From positions 1 through 48,582 of the IMG/VR virus record IMGVR_UViG_3300025132_000061: DNA of 48,582 nt; one strand, given 5' to 3'. The notes below the pieces were generated by a model. It had not been told where the DNA came from and ran no database searches. It worked only from the letters and a program-made list of their open reading frames with translations. The stretch comes from a virus. Position 1 is the first letter of the stretch, and each line of letters opens with the position of its first letter. This document shows, piece after piece, positions 1-10,165 of this stretch. Made by a program: the position numbers and the translations under genes.

Positions 1-1
1 T

Positions 2-688
2 GCTAATCGTGAAGATACTCAAAACTTTCAAAGAGATAGTCAAGTATTAGGTCTTACAACTGGATTGATACCTTCATTAAATCAAATAAGAAACTCTGAG
101 TTGGATGATGACTTAGAAGTAGGTGATAGAAGATATGGTAAAATAGACCAGAAGATGGCTATGATGAAAGAAGACAAGATGAATGCCAGACGTTATAATC
201 CAAATGTGAGGAAAACTCGTCAAGCATTAGGTCAGTTTTTTACAGAATCATGGTGGATGGGAACAGATGAAGGTGATATCATAGAAGGATATGTCAATGC
301 TCGTGATAATCACTTAGAACCTATGGTTATGGAAGTAGCTAAACTTCCTTATGGAGACCCTAAGCGTAAAAAAGTAATTAAACTACTTGATGATATGGTA
401 GCTAAAAGAGATAATGTAGATTTTAAAGATGGTGGTTATGGTCCATGGGATGCAGACCCAGGTGGTTCTCAAGCAAAAGATATTATCAATGAAATTAAAA
501 GCTTTAAAACCTTATTAGAATCAGATGATGACACTATACTAGATGAGTATTATGGTGTTTCTCCAGAAGAAAGAGAGTTTTATGATAGTTGGGAAGCTAC
601 TAGAGCTCCTATTAAAAAGAAGAAAAGGGACAATACAGCTAATGTTATCAATAGCTTATTAGAGCAGATAGGCAAAATAGGACAGTAA
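2..688 (+). CDS. Probable virion protein, 5'-truncated by the window edge
   Basis: The reading frame is open from the first complete codon at position 2, so the true start lies upstream of the window. The visible part is about 228 residues, hydrophilic and rich in Lys, Asp and Glu, with no recognisable catalytic motif and no membrane segment. The stop codon is followed immediately, with no gap, by the ATG of the giant protein, so the two are probably cotranscribed and translationally coupled. Its position directly before the giant protein suggests an internal virion or ejection protein, but that rests on context only. I do not recognise the family. Confidence 0.75.
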   Translation, partial: ANREDTQNFQRDSQVLGLTTGLIPSLNQIRNSELDDDLEVGDRRYGKIDQKMAMMKEDKMNARRYNPNVRKTRQALGQFFTESWWMGTDEGDIIEGYVNARDNHLEPMVMEVAKLPYGDPKRKKVIKLLDDMVAKRDNVDFKDGGYGPWDADPGGSQAKDIINEIKSFKTLLESDDDTILDEYYGVSPEEREFYDSWEATRAPIKKKKRDNTANVINSLLEQIGKIGQ

Positions 689-3600
689 ATGACCCCTTTT
701 CAAACTAGGGAAAAGCTAAGGCGTTATAGGTTTAGACCTCAGAACTTTTCTCAAGCTGAGGCTAAAGAGTTAGAGAAGTATGCTAAGATGTATGGCATTC
801 CTCATAGTAGTGAAGCTACGGAATTGCCAGAAGCAGGTGTAAGTGGCGTATTATCTCAATTTAGCTCTGGTCTTACAGAAGGATTTCTTGGTCCACTTGC
901 AATGGGTGGATGGGCTGAAGACCCACAAGACGAAGTTCAATCAATAGCACATAGTGCAGGACACTTATTAGGTTTTGCAGTTCCTTTAGCAGGTTCTGTA
1001 TTAACTGGTGGAGGTAGCTTACTTGCTCGTGCAGGGTTAGGTGGTATTGGTGGGCTAACAAAAACTGCAGGTACATTTCTAAAAACACAAAAGTCTGTAC
1101 CATTACGTGTTGCTGATTTTGCTGAGGATAAAGCTAAAGACTTTATGGCTAAAGCAGGATTTGAAGCAGGTAAGTATTTACAAAAGGGAGCATTAAAAGA
1201 AGGACAAATCACTTTAAAGCAAAAAATAACTGATGTAGCGTTTCAAGGTGCTCATCTTGGAGTAGCTAGTACAGTAAGTGGAATGTGGGATGGTGAAGAT
1301 AATGAACTAGACAATTTTATGTTTGGTGCAGTAGCAGGTGGATTCTTTGGTGGCTTAGGTAATTTTGTACGAATAGGTAATATGGTGCAACATGCCAATC
1401 CTAAAGTAGTGAATGCAGGTAAAAGGACATTATGGGAGCATAGTAAAGAGTTATCAGATACTTTATATAATTATCGTGGTCAAATAGTTAGAGGTGCATT
1501 AGGTGCAGGATTCCAAGGTGGTATGGCTAGTATGCAAGGCGCTCCAACAGCTACTCAATTTTATGAATATGCATTAGGTGCTTTCTTTGGTAAAGGTGCT
1601 CATGGAGTTCCAGAAAAGATGGCTACCAAATTTTTTAATAGGTTCAACGAAAAACAAGAAGATGGTGTGACTTTAAAGTATGAGTTTTCTGACATGAGAA
1701 AGATGTTAGAGTCTACTGAATACCTTGAAATGCCTAAAGAAGCACAGGAAATAATACGAGACAAATACAATAATCATATAGGTGAAATATGGGATAGAGC
1801 TACCAATCCTGATAGAATAGAATCTGGTGACTCTACAGCAAGTGTTGTGTTAGGCTCAGAATTATCAGGTAGCTATAATAAAGCATTAGAACGCAAAGCT
1901 AAAGACTTAGCTAAAAAAGTCAAAGATTTAGAACCACATGAAATAGCTGAAACACAAGCAGAATTAATAGATGTAATACCTACAAAGTATCGTAGACAAG
2001 GATATATGGGTGTAGTTACCGAAGGTATTATGAAAAAAGTGAACGCAGGGGAGCAATTAGAAGGTCAAGCTAAAGAAATTGTTGACTCAATGTCCCCAGA
2101 AGCTATAAAAGAAATGAAATCTGGTGTTGCAGACCCATTAGAAAGAGCAATAACAGAATATTACGAGAAACTCCCTACAGAAAAATTAAGATTATCTGCT
2201 GAGGACTTACTTGTAGCTGATGAAATGGTTGCGTCAGACCAACCTGAAACATCTTCAATACCATTACTTAGAAGGTCATTCAACAGATTGCAAAAAGATG
2301 TACCTAGTGATGTAAACGAAGCAGATGTTTTAACTCATGCAATAGAGTATTTCAATACATTAAAGGAGACTGGCTATAAAGATAAGGCAGTAAAAGAGAT
2401 TGTAGAAGATTATATGGTAGCTTTGGAAGCTAAATTCCCTACAATAAAGCCCGATGTTAAGACTAAGGGTGCCTTTATACAGGCTTTTACACGTTTAAAA
2501 CAGGGAAAAACTAGACCTATTCTATCTTTTAATAAGGTAGAGAAGAAATCTGGATGGCTTGATTCGTTAAATGTTCTTAAAAGAAAAGTAACTGGAGCAG
2601 AAGCTAAGTCTGCTGATGAAGTTATGTATGAAAAACTCTGGGGAAATAAAATCCAGGTTAGAGAATTTAATGAAGTCGTAGATAGAGCAGGTAATTCATT
2701 CTTTGTTGCTAAACCACATGATAGAATATGGAATCCTACCACTAAAAAGTGGGAAGGCATTATGGATAAACAAGCTTGGATGGAAGTCATGGGTCAATTA
2801 GAAGAAGGTGGTTTCTACTTAAAAATTCCTAAGAAAGACACGGGTGCTGAAAGAATATATCCACATCATCCTAAGACAAAAAATACCACAGTAGATAACA
2901 TACTTAAAAAAGTAAGTAAAAAGGGTAAGGTTCCCTTAAAAGTTTTAAATGAATACATAGAAAAAGATTATAAATTATGGTTAAAGACCATGGGTATGAC
3001 TCCTAAAGAAGGTAAAGAGCAAAACCTAAGAGGAGTCTACAATAAAGCTTTTAAATCTAATTTCCTATATGAAGAGAACTTTGGTTTTAGAACTGCTATC
3101 GCTAGAGTAAAAAGAGAAGCATTGCTATCATCTAAAGGTTTTTTTCAATCAGACCCAGAAGTATTTAAAGATATAGCTCCAGATGGTAAGATAAAAATAC
3201 ATATTGTAGATACAGAGTCTAATCTTAAAGCTACAGATAAAATTCGTAAGTGGTTTAATGTGTCAGGCAAAGAACCTGAAATGTTTTGGACTAGGAATGC
3301 TAAAGGTGATTATGTAGAAGAAGCTTGGACAAGTAAGATTGATGGTTGGGTAGTCATGCATAGTGATTTATTTAATAGATTTGTAGAGGCAAATGGTTTT
3401 AAAGGTCACGAAACAAGTCACTTAAAACCTGCCGTTGCTATAAGAATGCCAGATGGCTCATTATTTTTAGTCAAGGGTGGTGTTCATGCGTCCCGTATGG
3501 GATACAATGAGGCTCTAAAAGACCCAAATTCGATGATTATTGCTACTAGTGCAGTTAAGGCATTACCTCCTGGAATTAAGACCTTTCTAGGGCAATCTAA

Positions 3601-6600
3601 TAATAAAGGTAAGTACACTTTATACGACCAAGAAATCTACAATGCTAAGGGTAAAAAGGTAAAAGCCACTACTCCATCTATGGAGATGAAAGTAGATGAT
3701 TTTAGAATTAGTTTTGGTGTCTATGGAGATGCTCATTCAGGTAAACCAGTAAGTATTAAAAAACAGATGCATACCTTCTTTGAAGGATTAACAATGTCTA
3801 GGTCTGGATATAAAGATTTTATGGATGCTATACATCAAGATGTCGTTCATGGTACTCCAAGAGCAAATGAGTATATGGATGCATTGTCTAAAAACCCTAA
3901 TACTGCTATTCCTAAGAATTTTGATGTAACAGAGTTAAGTGATAAACATTTTGTACAAGTAATTAATGACATAACTCATCCTCTACATAGAGAATTGAAT
4001 AAGGAAATCTTCAAGAAGCTAAAACAAATGGAAGCTACAGAGGAATTTGAGGCTCCCGTACTGCAGGAATTAAAAGAATATGCTAATAGTTTTGAACAAT
4101 GGTACAGACGTAGTGGTTATCATCCTGCTAGTTCTATTATAAACTACAATTTATATAGCAGGACAGTTCATATGTATCGTATGGACAAATTTACCAATCC
4201 AGTATGGAAAAATAGTGGTAGTGGTTGGGTAGCAGGTGTGGACCCAATCATGGAAGCTGTTACAGGTGGTATCCGTGAAAATAGAAGTTATGATTTCTAT
4301 CAAGATGGTGAAGTAATTCAAAAAGAGGTAGGTCATTTTAAGCTAGGTCACAGTCATGGTAAAATGAAAATAAAGTGGTTTGGTAAGGAAGTTGATTTAT
4401 ACGATGCTTATAATGAGTATCAAGAAGGCAAAGGCAGTCCAGAGCGTATGGCTCAAATGCGTCAACAATTAATGATGGCAGTAATGCGTGTTCCTGCTAA
4501 TGCTATTAGTGGAACAAGGGCATTGCTATTTGATGGTTTTGTAGATAACGATGTTGTTAAAAGTAAAAGTGTAGATGGCAAAAAGGTAAGGTATCAAGAT
4601 GACTGGAGCGTTTATATGCGTTCTAGAGACCACTTTTATATAGATGGTGCAGATGTAGATGGGGATAAAGTATTCTTTTTTCAAGGAATGCCTCACAATT
4701 ATATGAATGACTTAATTAAAAATGACAATTTCTTTGAAAGACTGCAAGATAAAAAACAGGTCTTATTTGAAAATAAAGCAAAGAAGTTTGATAAGTTATT
4801 TAAAAGTGAGACATCTAAAGAAGATGTTAACTTTGTAGAAAATAATCCTATTGCACAATGGTCTCCAGGTCAATTACGCAAAGCAGGAATGAGTGCTAGA
4901 ACTGGGAAAAAAGGATTAGGTATCGTAGTAAATACCAAGAGTTTCTTAAATACTGTTCTATCAGATATTATTACCAATAAAAAAGGTAAATTAGAATTAG
5001 ATGTCCACTACAGAGGGAAATTTGCAGGTACATTACTAGGAAAAACAGACATAGACCATTTAAAAAGTGATATGGGATATTATGTTGTAGGTACAGAAGC
5101 CCATAGTAGAACAGCAGATAGTGCCAACTACTACTCAATGGCTACGCCACAAGAAATGGCACAAATCATATTTGAATCAGCGTTTAAAAAGATAGTATTT
5201 AAGACGAAAGATGGAAAATTTAGACCTGCTAGACTATCAGATTTAAAAAATACACTCCAATATCGTCACTTAATCGACTTAAATGCCAAACTATATGGAT
5301 ATAATTATGAAAAAGGTAGAGCATACAACCAACAAGAAGTCAACGAAGCAATCCAGTCTTTTAAAACTGAGCCAAAAGGTATGTCAAGTATTGAACAGAT
5401 TGCCCATAATATGGCTCAACATAGTCTGGATGTTAATCCATTAAAGCATTTTAACTACAAAAGTATGTCTGAATCTATTAGACTACTTAATAATACAATA
5501 TTTAAAGAAGATGGTGTATTAGGTTATATAACACGAAAGAATTTAAGAGTACTACCAGTTTATTATCATGTAGACTATGGTGCAGTACGAAAAGCGATGG
5601 CAAATCATCCTGATTTTAGAACCACAGAAGGAGAAAGACTCAGGAAAGTAGATGAAAAGATGCCAACCAAAGCCCAAAGAAAGCCCTACAGAGATTTTAT
5701 ATTTGAAGCAATGTCCAAACCTAACGAAGAAGGACTAACATTACTGGAGCAAAGATATGCTAAAATGGGTCAACTGGCAGAAGGTAAAAAAATACAAAAG
5801 ACTTTCAATTCTATATTCACAAATGAAAGAGCGTTTGAAGGCAGGTCTGAAAAACCAATAAGTAGGCTACCTGCTCATATAGAAAAAGAGTACAGAATAA
5901 ATGATACTTATGATGTCTGGAGTGCCTTGCAGTTAATGGCTAAAGGAAGAAGGCTAGAACAAGCTATAGAACAAACTGGTGAAAATGCATTAAAAGGTGG
6001 AAATGTTCCTTATGAAGATATCAATAGGATTGCCAATGAAATATATGCAGGTAGAGAATTAACTGGGAATATAGACATACTAAAGAATGAAAAATGGTCA
6101 GTACAAGTAGAAAAAGCAGTAGAAGATTTAAATAATGGTAGAGTACCCAGAAGTAGACCAGAAAATAAGTTCACTATTTTAAGAGATATTATTACAAGAC
6201 ACGCAGAAGCTATCAAATTAAGATTTAATCACGCATATAAGAATAGTAAAGAACCTGCATTTCGTACAGAAGCTGAAATGAATCAGCGTATATTAAAAGA
6301 TAAGTCAGAAATAACTCGCTACGCTAAAGAATTAGGAATAAGACCAGAGATAGCTATCGAATATTATGAGAACTATTTGTTAGGCAGTATTAGACCACAG
6401 CAAACAACAAGAGAGGGCTATACTAGAAATATAAATGCTCGTATTACCTCTGCTAAAAAGAGAAAAGACTGGTCTAAAGTAGAAGAATTAAGAGACCAAA
6501 AAGAAAATTGGCTCCGTACTTATGAAAATACTAGTACACCTAAGTTTATGTGGACCATGGATGCTATAAATTCTAAGACTATGGAAGAGTTTATGACTGG

Positions 6601-9600
6601 CTATGGTAATACCTTTGACTTATTAAACACTAAAAACCCAGAAAAGCTTCCTGTAAGTCAAGAAAAACTCTATGATTACCTCAGTAAACAAAAAAATGAT
6701 GTCAAATTAGGCAATGTAGAGAGCAAATCTGAAACACTTGAGATACATGATGTAGAAATAGACAGAGTTTTTAGGTTAAATGAAGCAGGGGATGTAGAAA
6801 TAACCAAGGATATTAAAGATATTGACAAGGTAAAAGTACCAAAAGATATCCCAGGAACTATTAAGCAAATTAAAGAGACGCTTAAAGACTTGCCTGATGG
6901 AGCTACATTAAGATTTGAAGATTTATATACAGTAATGAAGAATATGCAACAATCCCCAACAACTTCTATCAAAGAAGCTACTTGGGATGACATAAGAAAC
7001 TTCAACAGATTTTTAAAAGACATAAAAGACCAATCCAGTAACGCTCACAAGTGGTGGTATTCCTTTATCTTTCCAGATGCTATAGGCAGAAAAATGGCAG
7101 GTCATGACCTCGACCTTCTTTATAAAATGCAGATACCAGTCAAAAATGAGAAAGATTCTGGATTGGCAACTATTAAAGTTCCAGTTAGTACCATGTCATT
7201 TATAAATAAGACAGGTGGTAACATAAGGGAAATTGAAGATGCTATAAAAAACTCTATGGTAGAGGAGTTATTCACTTCCATAGGAGTTAAAGGTGAATTG
7301 GAAGCTATACCAAATGGTATTACCAAATTCACAGACCTCTTTATGTTTGCTCAAAAGAAGATGAACTTTGAAAGAACATCTCATCAAGAGCGTAAAGAGT
7401 TCTACTTTAAGGAATTACAAGCAACAGAAGATTATTACAAATCCCAATATGAGGGTAAAACACATAAAATAACCAGAAATGGTAAACAAGTCGAAGTAAC
7501 TAGCGAGCAACTTATTGATGATATCATTAACCAACAGAGTCAATACTTTGAAAGGTTCTATGAAAGATTCATCGGTACTGGTATCGTAGATAAAGATGGA
7601 GCATGGAATAGAGTAGACTGGTCACGAATAGACGAAGCTCAGGAATGGGCAGGGACTGGTTTAAAAATCCATGACTTTATTAAGTACAATAAATACGGAA
7701 GGTTTGATATACAAGGATTTAACCAACTAGTTATGTCTAACGTAGAAACCTTTGGTGTGAATAACCTGTATAAACTCATCGGAAAGACCACCAATCCTTT
7801 AGGAGTGGAATTATTGAATCGTGTGCAATACGAAACTGCACTTGAAGAATATATAGTAAAGAAAGGCATTAAGAATCCAGACTCAGATAAAGCAATGCGA
7901 ATACGAACAGCATGGAGAAAAGCAGATAAAACAAAATTCTTTGGTGTAGGGCGAGTAGGAGGAAAAGACACTTCTGGTGAGTTTATTACAGAGTATTTCC
8001 CACAAATGATGCATGATAAAAAGAAGTTAAAAAGTTGGATGCAGAATGAATCTGTTCAGTTAAAAACTTCTTTAGAAAACTACATAACAGAATTAATAGG
8101 AGATGGTAAACTAATTAACCAAGGTGCTTATAACATCAATAAAAATTATAGGTTGAATAAAACCGAAATAGATGCATTAACTGGAAAGATACCTACAAAA
8201 AAGATATTAAAGATATTTGGAGTAACGGGACCAAAGAAACTCCGTGAGCGTATTATTAATCTAAAGCTAGAAAGACAAAGACAAGATTTTGAAATATGGA
8301 TGGGTACTAGGGTAGAAGATGCTACTGGTCAGTCAGATTATTTAGTACAATATCTAAATGCTGAATATAAAAAAGGTAGAGAGCATTGGAGCGATATTAA
8401 TGCAGAACATAGACCAGGAACTGGACGTGCAAGAAGTGACGTACCTATGCCTCATTTCTCTTATGGATTTGAAGTATTAGAAGCCTACACTAATCAATGG
8501 GTAGGTTCATTCTTTAAGAACATGAATGCATTGGCATTTCGTAAAGCCATAAACCAATATGCAGAAAACAATGTCTACGCTCAGGACAACCCTGAAATAG
8601 CAGAAATGTGGACTATGGAAATGAGAAAGTATGCTTCATCCTTAATGGGTAAATCAAACTTCTTACCTAGTAAATATACTGGATTAACTAAGGTAGAAAC
8701 TGCCAAGCTAAAAGAATCATTAAAGACTGCCAAGGGTATGGATAAAAAAAGGATTCAGGCTAAACTCAGGTCAGATGATAGACTTAAAAGAAAATTTAAC
8801 ATAAAAGCACCATGGTATAATCCACTACAAAGTTTTGAATATAAAATGTCAGACCAGAACATTGTTGATTATCTGGATGCAAAATCACAGGGATTAGACA
8901 GGTGGCTATTACCTAATAAGTTACATGGCACATCTAAAGACCCTAAACTATTTGGAATGGAATTACCAACGGGTGAAAGAGCAAGACATCAGGTATTGTT
9001 TCAGACATTAAATAACATAGGTGCATTTGAATCTAAGATGTCATTGATAACTCTACTTTCTCATCCTAAAACATCGTTAGGTAATATTTTAGGTGGTAGC
9101 CAGAATACTGTAACTAATATGGGTTTAAGAAACTTTGTCCGTGCAAGAGATACTAAGTTTTTAATCCAAAATGTTTTTGCAGGAGGTAAACTAAAAGATG
9201 GTACTCCTATAAGAACAAGAGCAGATATTCATAGATGGGTAGCTGAAATTGGAGCATTGGAATCATTTTATATAGATGAAGCAATGCAGGATAGAAGATT
9301 AGATGCCAAAAAATTAACACCATTCATTAGAGAAGTATTCAGTAAAGATAGAGTTAATGACGCTACCATAAAAGATTTAGCTAAGAAATACCAAGTAACA
9401 GATAGCATTATGTCAGCAGGTGGATATTTTATGCGTACTTCTGAACGAGCTTTGCGTACTGATGCATTCTTAGCACACTACTTAAATGCCAGAGAATACT
9501 TAACGAGAATCATTCCTAATATGCCTTTTGACCACCCCTATTTAACTGGCATGGCATTAAAAGGCGTAGAAGCCACACAGTTTTTATATCATAACCTAAA

Positions 9601-10165
9601 TAGACCTTCTATCTCAAGAAGTGCTATGGGTAAAGTAATGACAAGATTTCAACCATTTGTATGGAACTCATTAAGATTTAGACGAGACATTTTTAAACAA
9701 GCTAAGATGTATAACTTTGCAGATAAGACTATGAATGAAAGAGCAAAGCGTTTAATGACTATGGATTTAATGACGATGGCATTAGCAAATGTATTTGTAG
9801 GTAGTATTTTCGATAGTATTCTACCTCCTCCATTAAATTACCTCCAAGATACTGCAGAATGGTTATTTGGAGATGAGCGTTCATCAGAAAGAGCGTTTTT
9901 TAGTAGCTATCCATCTACCGCATTAGCACCATTACAAGTAGTAACAGCACCAGTACATAGATATTGGCTCCCTCTGATGACAGCTACTATAAATGGTGAA
10001 TGGGATAGATGGGCAGACTACTATGTACATACATTATATCCTTTTGGAAGATTAGCTAGAAGTAGCATAATGACTTTAGATAAACCAGAGATGGTAGCAG
10101 AATTTATGTTTGGAATACCATTGCATAAGTTTGGAAGAATGATGAGGGACAAAGAAGATGAATGA
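689..10165 (+). CDS. Giant (3158-residue) virion protein with a two-barrel RNA polymerase-like active-site motif
   Basis: Seen: the motif GADVDGDKVFFF around residues 1320-1331, with D1322, D1324 and D1326 forming DxDGD. This matches the metal-binding NADFDGD loop of RNA polymerase beta' and of the single-chain two-barrel polymerases (QDE-1, YonO, crAss-like phage virion RNAP). About 55 residues upstream lies RVPANAISGTRAL (R1267, P1269), which resembles the NRxPTLHR element that precedes NADFDGD in beta'. A lysine cluster (K1019, K1024, K1025) lies about 300 residues before the aspartates, where the other barrel would sit. The N-terminus has Gly/Ala-rich hydrophobic stretches (about 88-123, 210-225, 267-300), and the C-terminus has a hydrophobic stretch near 3025-3045. 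The region around 2780-2980 resembles large-polyvalent-protein-associated domains. Inferred role: an ejected virion protein that transcribes early genes after entry. It starts right after the previous stop, with AGGA nearby. Confidence 0.72.
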   Translation: MTPFQTREKLRRYRFRPQNFSQAEAKELEKYAKMYGIPHSSEATELPEAGVSGVLSQFSSGLTEGFLGPLAMGGWAEDPQDEVQSIAHSAGHLLGFAVPLAGSVLTGGGSLLARAGLGGIGGLTKTAGTFLKTQKSVPLRVADFAEDKAKDFMAKAGFEAGKYLQKGALKEGQITLKQKITDVAFQGAHLGVASTVSGMWDGEDNELDNFMFGAVAGGFFGGLGNFVRIGNMVQHANPKVVNAGKRTLWEHSKELSDTLYNYRGQIVRGALGAGFQGGMASMQGAPTATQFYEYALGAFFGKGAHGVPEKMATKFFNRFNEKQEDGVTLKYEFSDMRKMLESTEYLEMPKEAQEIIRDKYNNHIGEIWDRATNPDRIESGDSTASVVLGSELSGSYNKALERKAKDLAKKVKDLEPHEIAETQAELIDVIPTKYRRQGYMGVVTEGIMKKVNAGEQLEGQAKEIVDSMSPEAIKEMKSGVADPLERAITEYYEKLPTEKLRLSAEDLLVADEMVASDQPETSSIPLLRRSFNRLQKDVPSDVNEADVLTHAIEYFNTLKETGYKDKAVKEIVEDYMVALEAKFPTIKPDVKTKGAFIQAFTRLKQGKTRPILSFNKVEKKSGWLDSLNVLKRKVTGAEAKSADEVMYEKLWGNKIQVREFNEVVDRAGNSFFVAKPHDRIWNPTTKKWEGIMDKQAWMEVMGQLEEGGFYLKIPKKDTGAERIYPHHPKTKNTTVDNILKKVSKKGKVPLKVLNEYIEKDYKLWLKTMGMTPKEGKEQNLRGVYNKAFKSNFLYEENFGFRTAIARVKREALLSSKGFFQSDPEVFKDIAPDGKIKIHIVDTESNLKATDKIRKWFNVSGKEPEMFWTRNAKGDYVEEAWTSKIDGWVVMHSDLFNRFVEANGFKGHETSHLKPAVAIRMPDGSLFLVKGGVHASRMGYNEALKDPNSMIIATSAVKALPPGIKTFLGQSNNKGKYTLYDQEIYNAKGKKVKATTPSMEMKVDDFRISFGVYGDAHSGKPVSIKKQMHTFFEGLTMSRSGYKDFMDAIHQDVVHGTPRANEYMDALSKNPNTAIPKNFDVTELSDKHFVQVINDITHPLHRELNKEIFKKLKQMEATEEFEAPVLQELKEYANSFEQWYRRSGYHPASSIINYNLYSRTVHMYRMDKFTNPVWKNSGSGWVAGVDPIMEAVTGGIRENRSYDFYQDGEVIQKEVGHFKLGHSHGKMKIKWFGKEVDLYDAYNEYQEGKGSPERMAQMRQQLMMAVMRVPANAISGTRALLFDGFVDNDVVKSKSVDGKKVRYQDDWSVYMRSRDHFYIDGADVDGDKVFFFQGMPHNYMNDLIKNDNFFERLQDKKQVLFENKAKKFDKLFKSETSKEDVNFVENNPIAQWSPGQLRKAGMSARTGKKGLGIVVNTKSFLNTVLSDIITNKKGKLELDVHYRGKFAGTLLGKTDIDHLKSDMGYYVVGTEAHSRTADSANYYSMATPQEMAQIIFESAFKKIVFKTKDGKFRPARLSDLKNTLQYRHLIDLNAKLYGYNYEKGRAYNQQEVNEAIQSFKTEPKGMSSIEQIAHNMAQHSLDVNPLKHFNYKSMSESIRLLNNTIFKEDGVLGYITRKNLRVLPVYYHVDYGAVRKAMANHPDFRTTEGERLRKVDEKMPTKAQRKPYRDFIFEAMSKPNEEGLTLLEQRYAKMGQLAEGKKIQKTFNSIFTNERAFEGRSEKPISRLPAHIEKEYRINDTYDVWSALQLMAKGRRLEQAIEQTGENALKGGNVPYEDINRIANEIYAGRELTGNIDILKNEKWSVQVEKAVEDLNNGRVPRSRPENKFTILRDIITRHAEAIKLRFNHAYKNSKEPAFRTEAEMNQRILKDKSEITRYAKELGIRPEIAIEYYENYLLGSIRPQQTTREGYTRNINARITSAKKRKDWSKVEELRDQKENWLRTYENTSTPKFMWTMDAINSKTMEEFMTGYGNTFDLLNTKNPEKLPVSQEKLYDYLSKQKNDVKLGNVESKSETLEIHDVEIDRVFRLNEAGDVEITKDIKDIDKVKVPKDIPGTIKQIKETLKDLPDGATLRFEDLYTVMKNMQQSPTTSIKEATWDDIRNFNRFLKDIKDQSSNAHKWWYSFIFPDAIGRKMAGHDLDLLYKMQIPVKNEKDSGLATIKVPVSTMSFINKTGGNIREIEDAIKNSMVEELFTSIGVKGELEAIPNGITKFTDLFMFAQKKMNFERTSHQERKEFYFKELQATEDYYKSQYEGKTHKITRNGKQVEVTSEQLIDDIINQQSQYFERFYERFIGTGIVDKDGAWNRVDWSRIDEAQEWAGTGLKIHDFIKYNKYGRFDIQGFNQLVMSNVETFGVNNLYKLIGKTTNPLGVELLNRVQYETALEEYIVKKGIKNPDSDKAMRIRTAWRKADKTKFFGVGRVGGKDTSGEFITEYFPQMMHDKKKLKSWMQNESVQLKTSLENYITELIGDGKLINQGAYNINKNYRLNKTEIDALTGKIPTKKILKIFGVTGPKKLRERIINLKLERQRQDFEIWMGTRVEDATGQSDYLVQYLNAEYKKGREHWSDINAEHRPGTGRARSDVPMPHFSYGFEVLEAYTNQWVGSFFKNMNALAFRKAINQYAENNVYAQDNPEIAEMWTMEMRKYASSLMGKSNFLPSKYTGLTKVETAKLKESLKTAKGMDKKRIQAKLRSDDRLKRKFNIKAPWYNPLQSFEYKMSDQNIVDYLDAKSQGLDRWLLPNKLHGTSKDPKLFGMELPTGERARHQVLFQTLNNIGAFESKMSLITLLSHPKTSLGNILGGSQNTVTNMGLRNFVRARDTKFLIQNVFAGGKLKDGTPIRTRADIHRWVAEIGALESFYIDEAMQDRRLDAKKLTPFIREVFSKDRVNDATIKDLAKKYQVTDSIMSAGGYFMRTSERALRTDAFLAHYLNAREYLTRIIPNMPFDHPYLTGMALKGVEATQFLYHNLNRPSISRSAMGKVMTRFQPFVWNSLRFRRDIFKQAKMYNFADKTMNERAKRLMTMDLMTMALANVFVGSIFDSILPPPLNYLQDTAEWLFGDERSSERAFFSSYPSTALAPLQVVTAPVHRYWLPLMTATINGEWDRWADYYVHTLYPFGRLARSSIMTLDKPEMVAEFMFGIPLHKFGRMMRDKEDE

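Noticed and set aside
689-10165. N4-type single-subunit virion RNA polymerase
   Set aside because: Length and context are similar, but I saw no T7-like polymerase motifs; the visible active-site motif is DxDGD of the two-barrel class.
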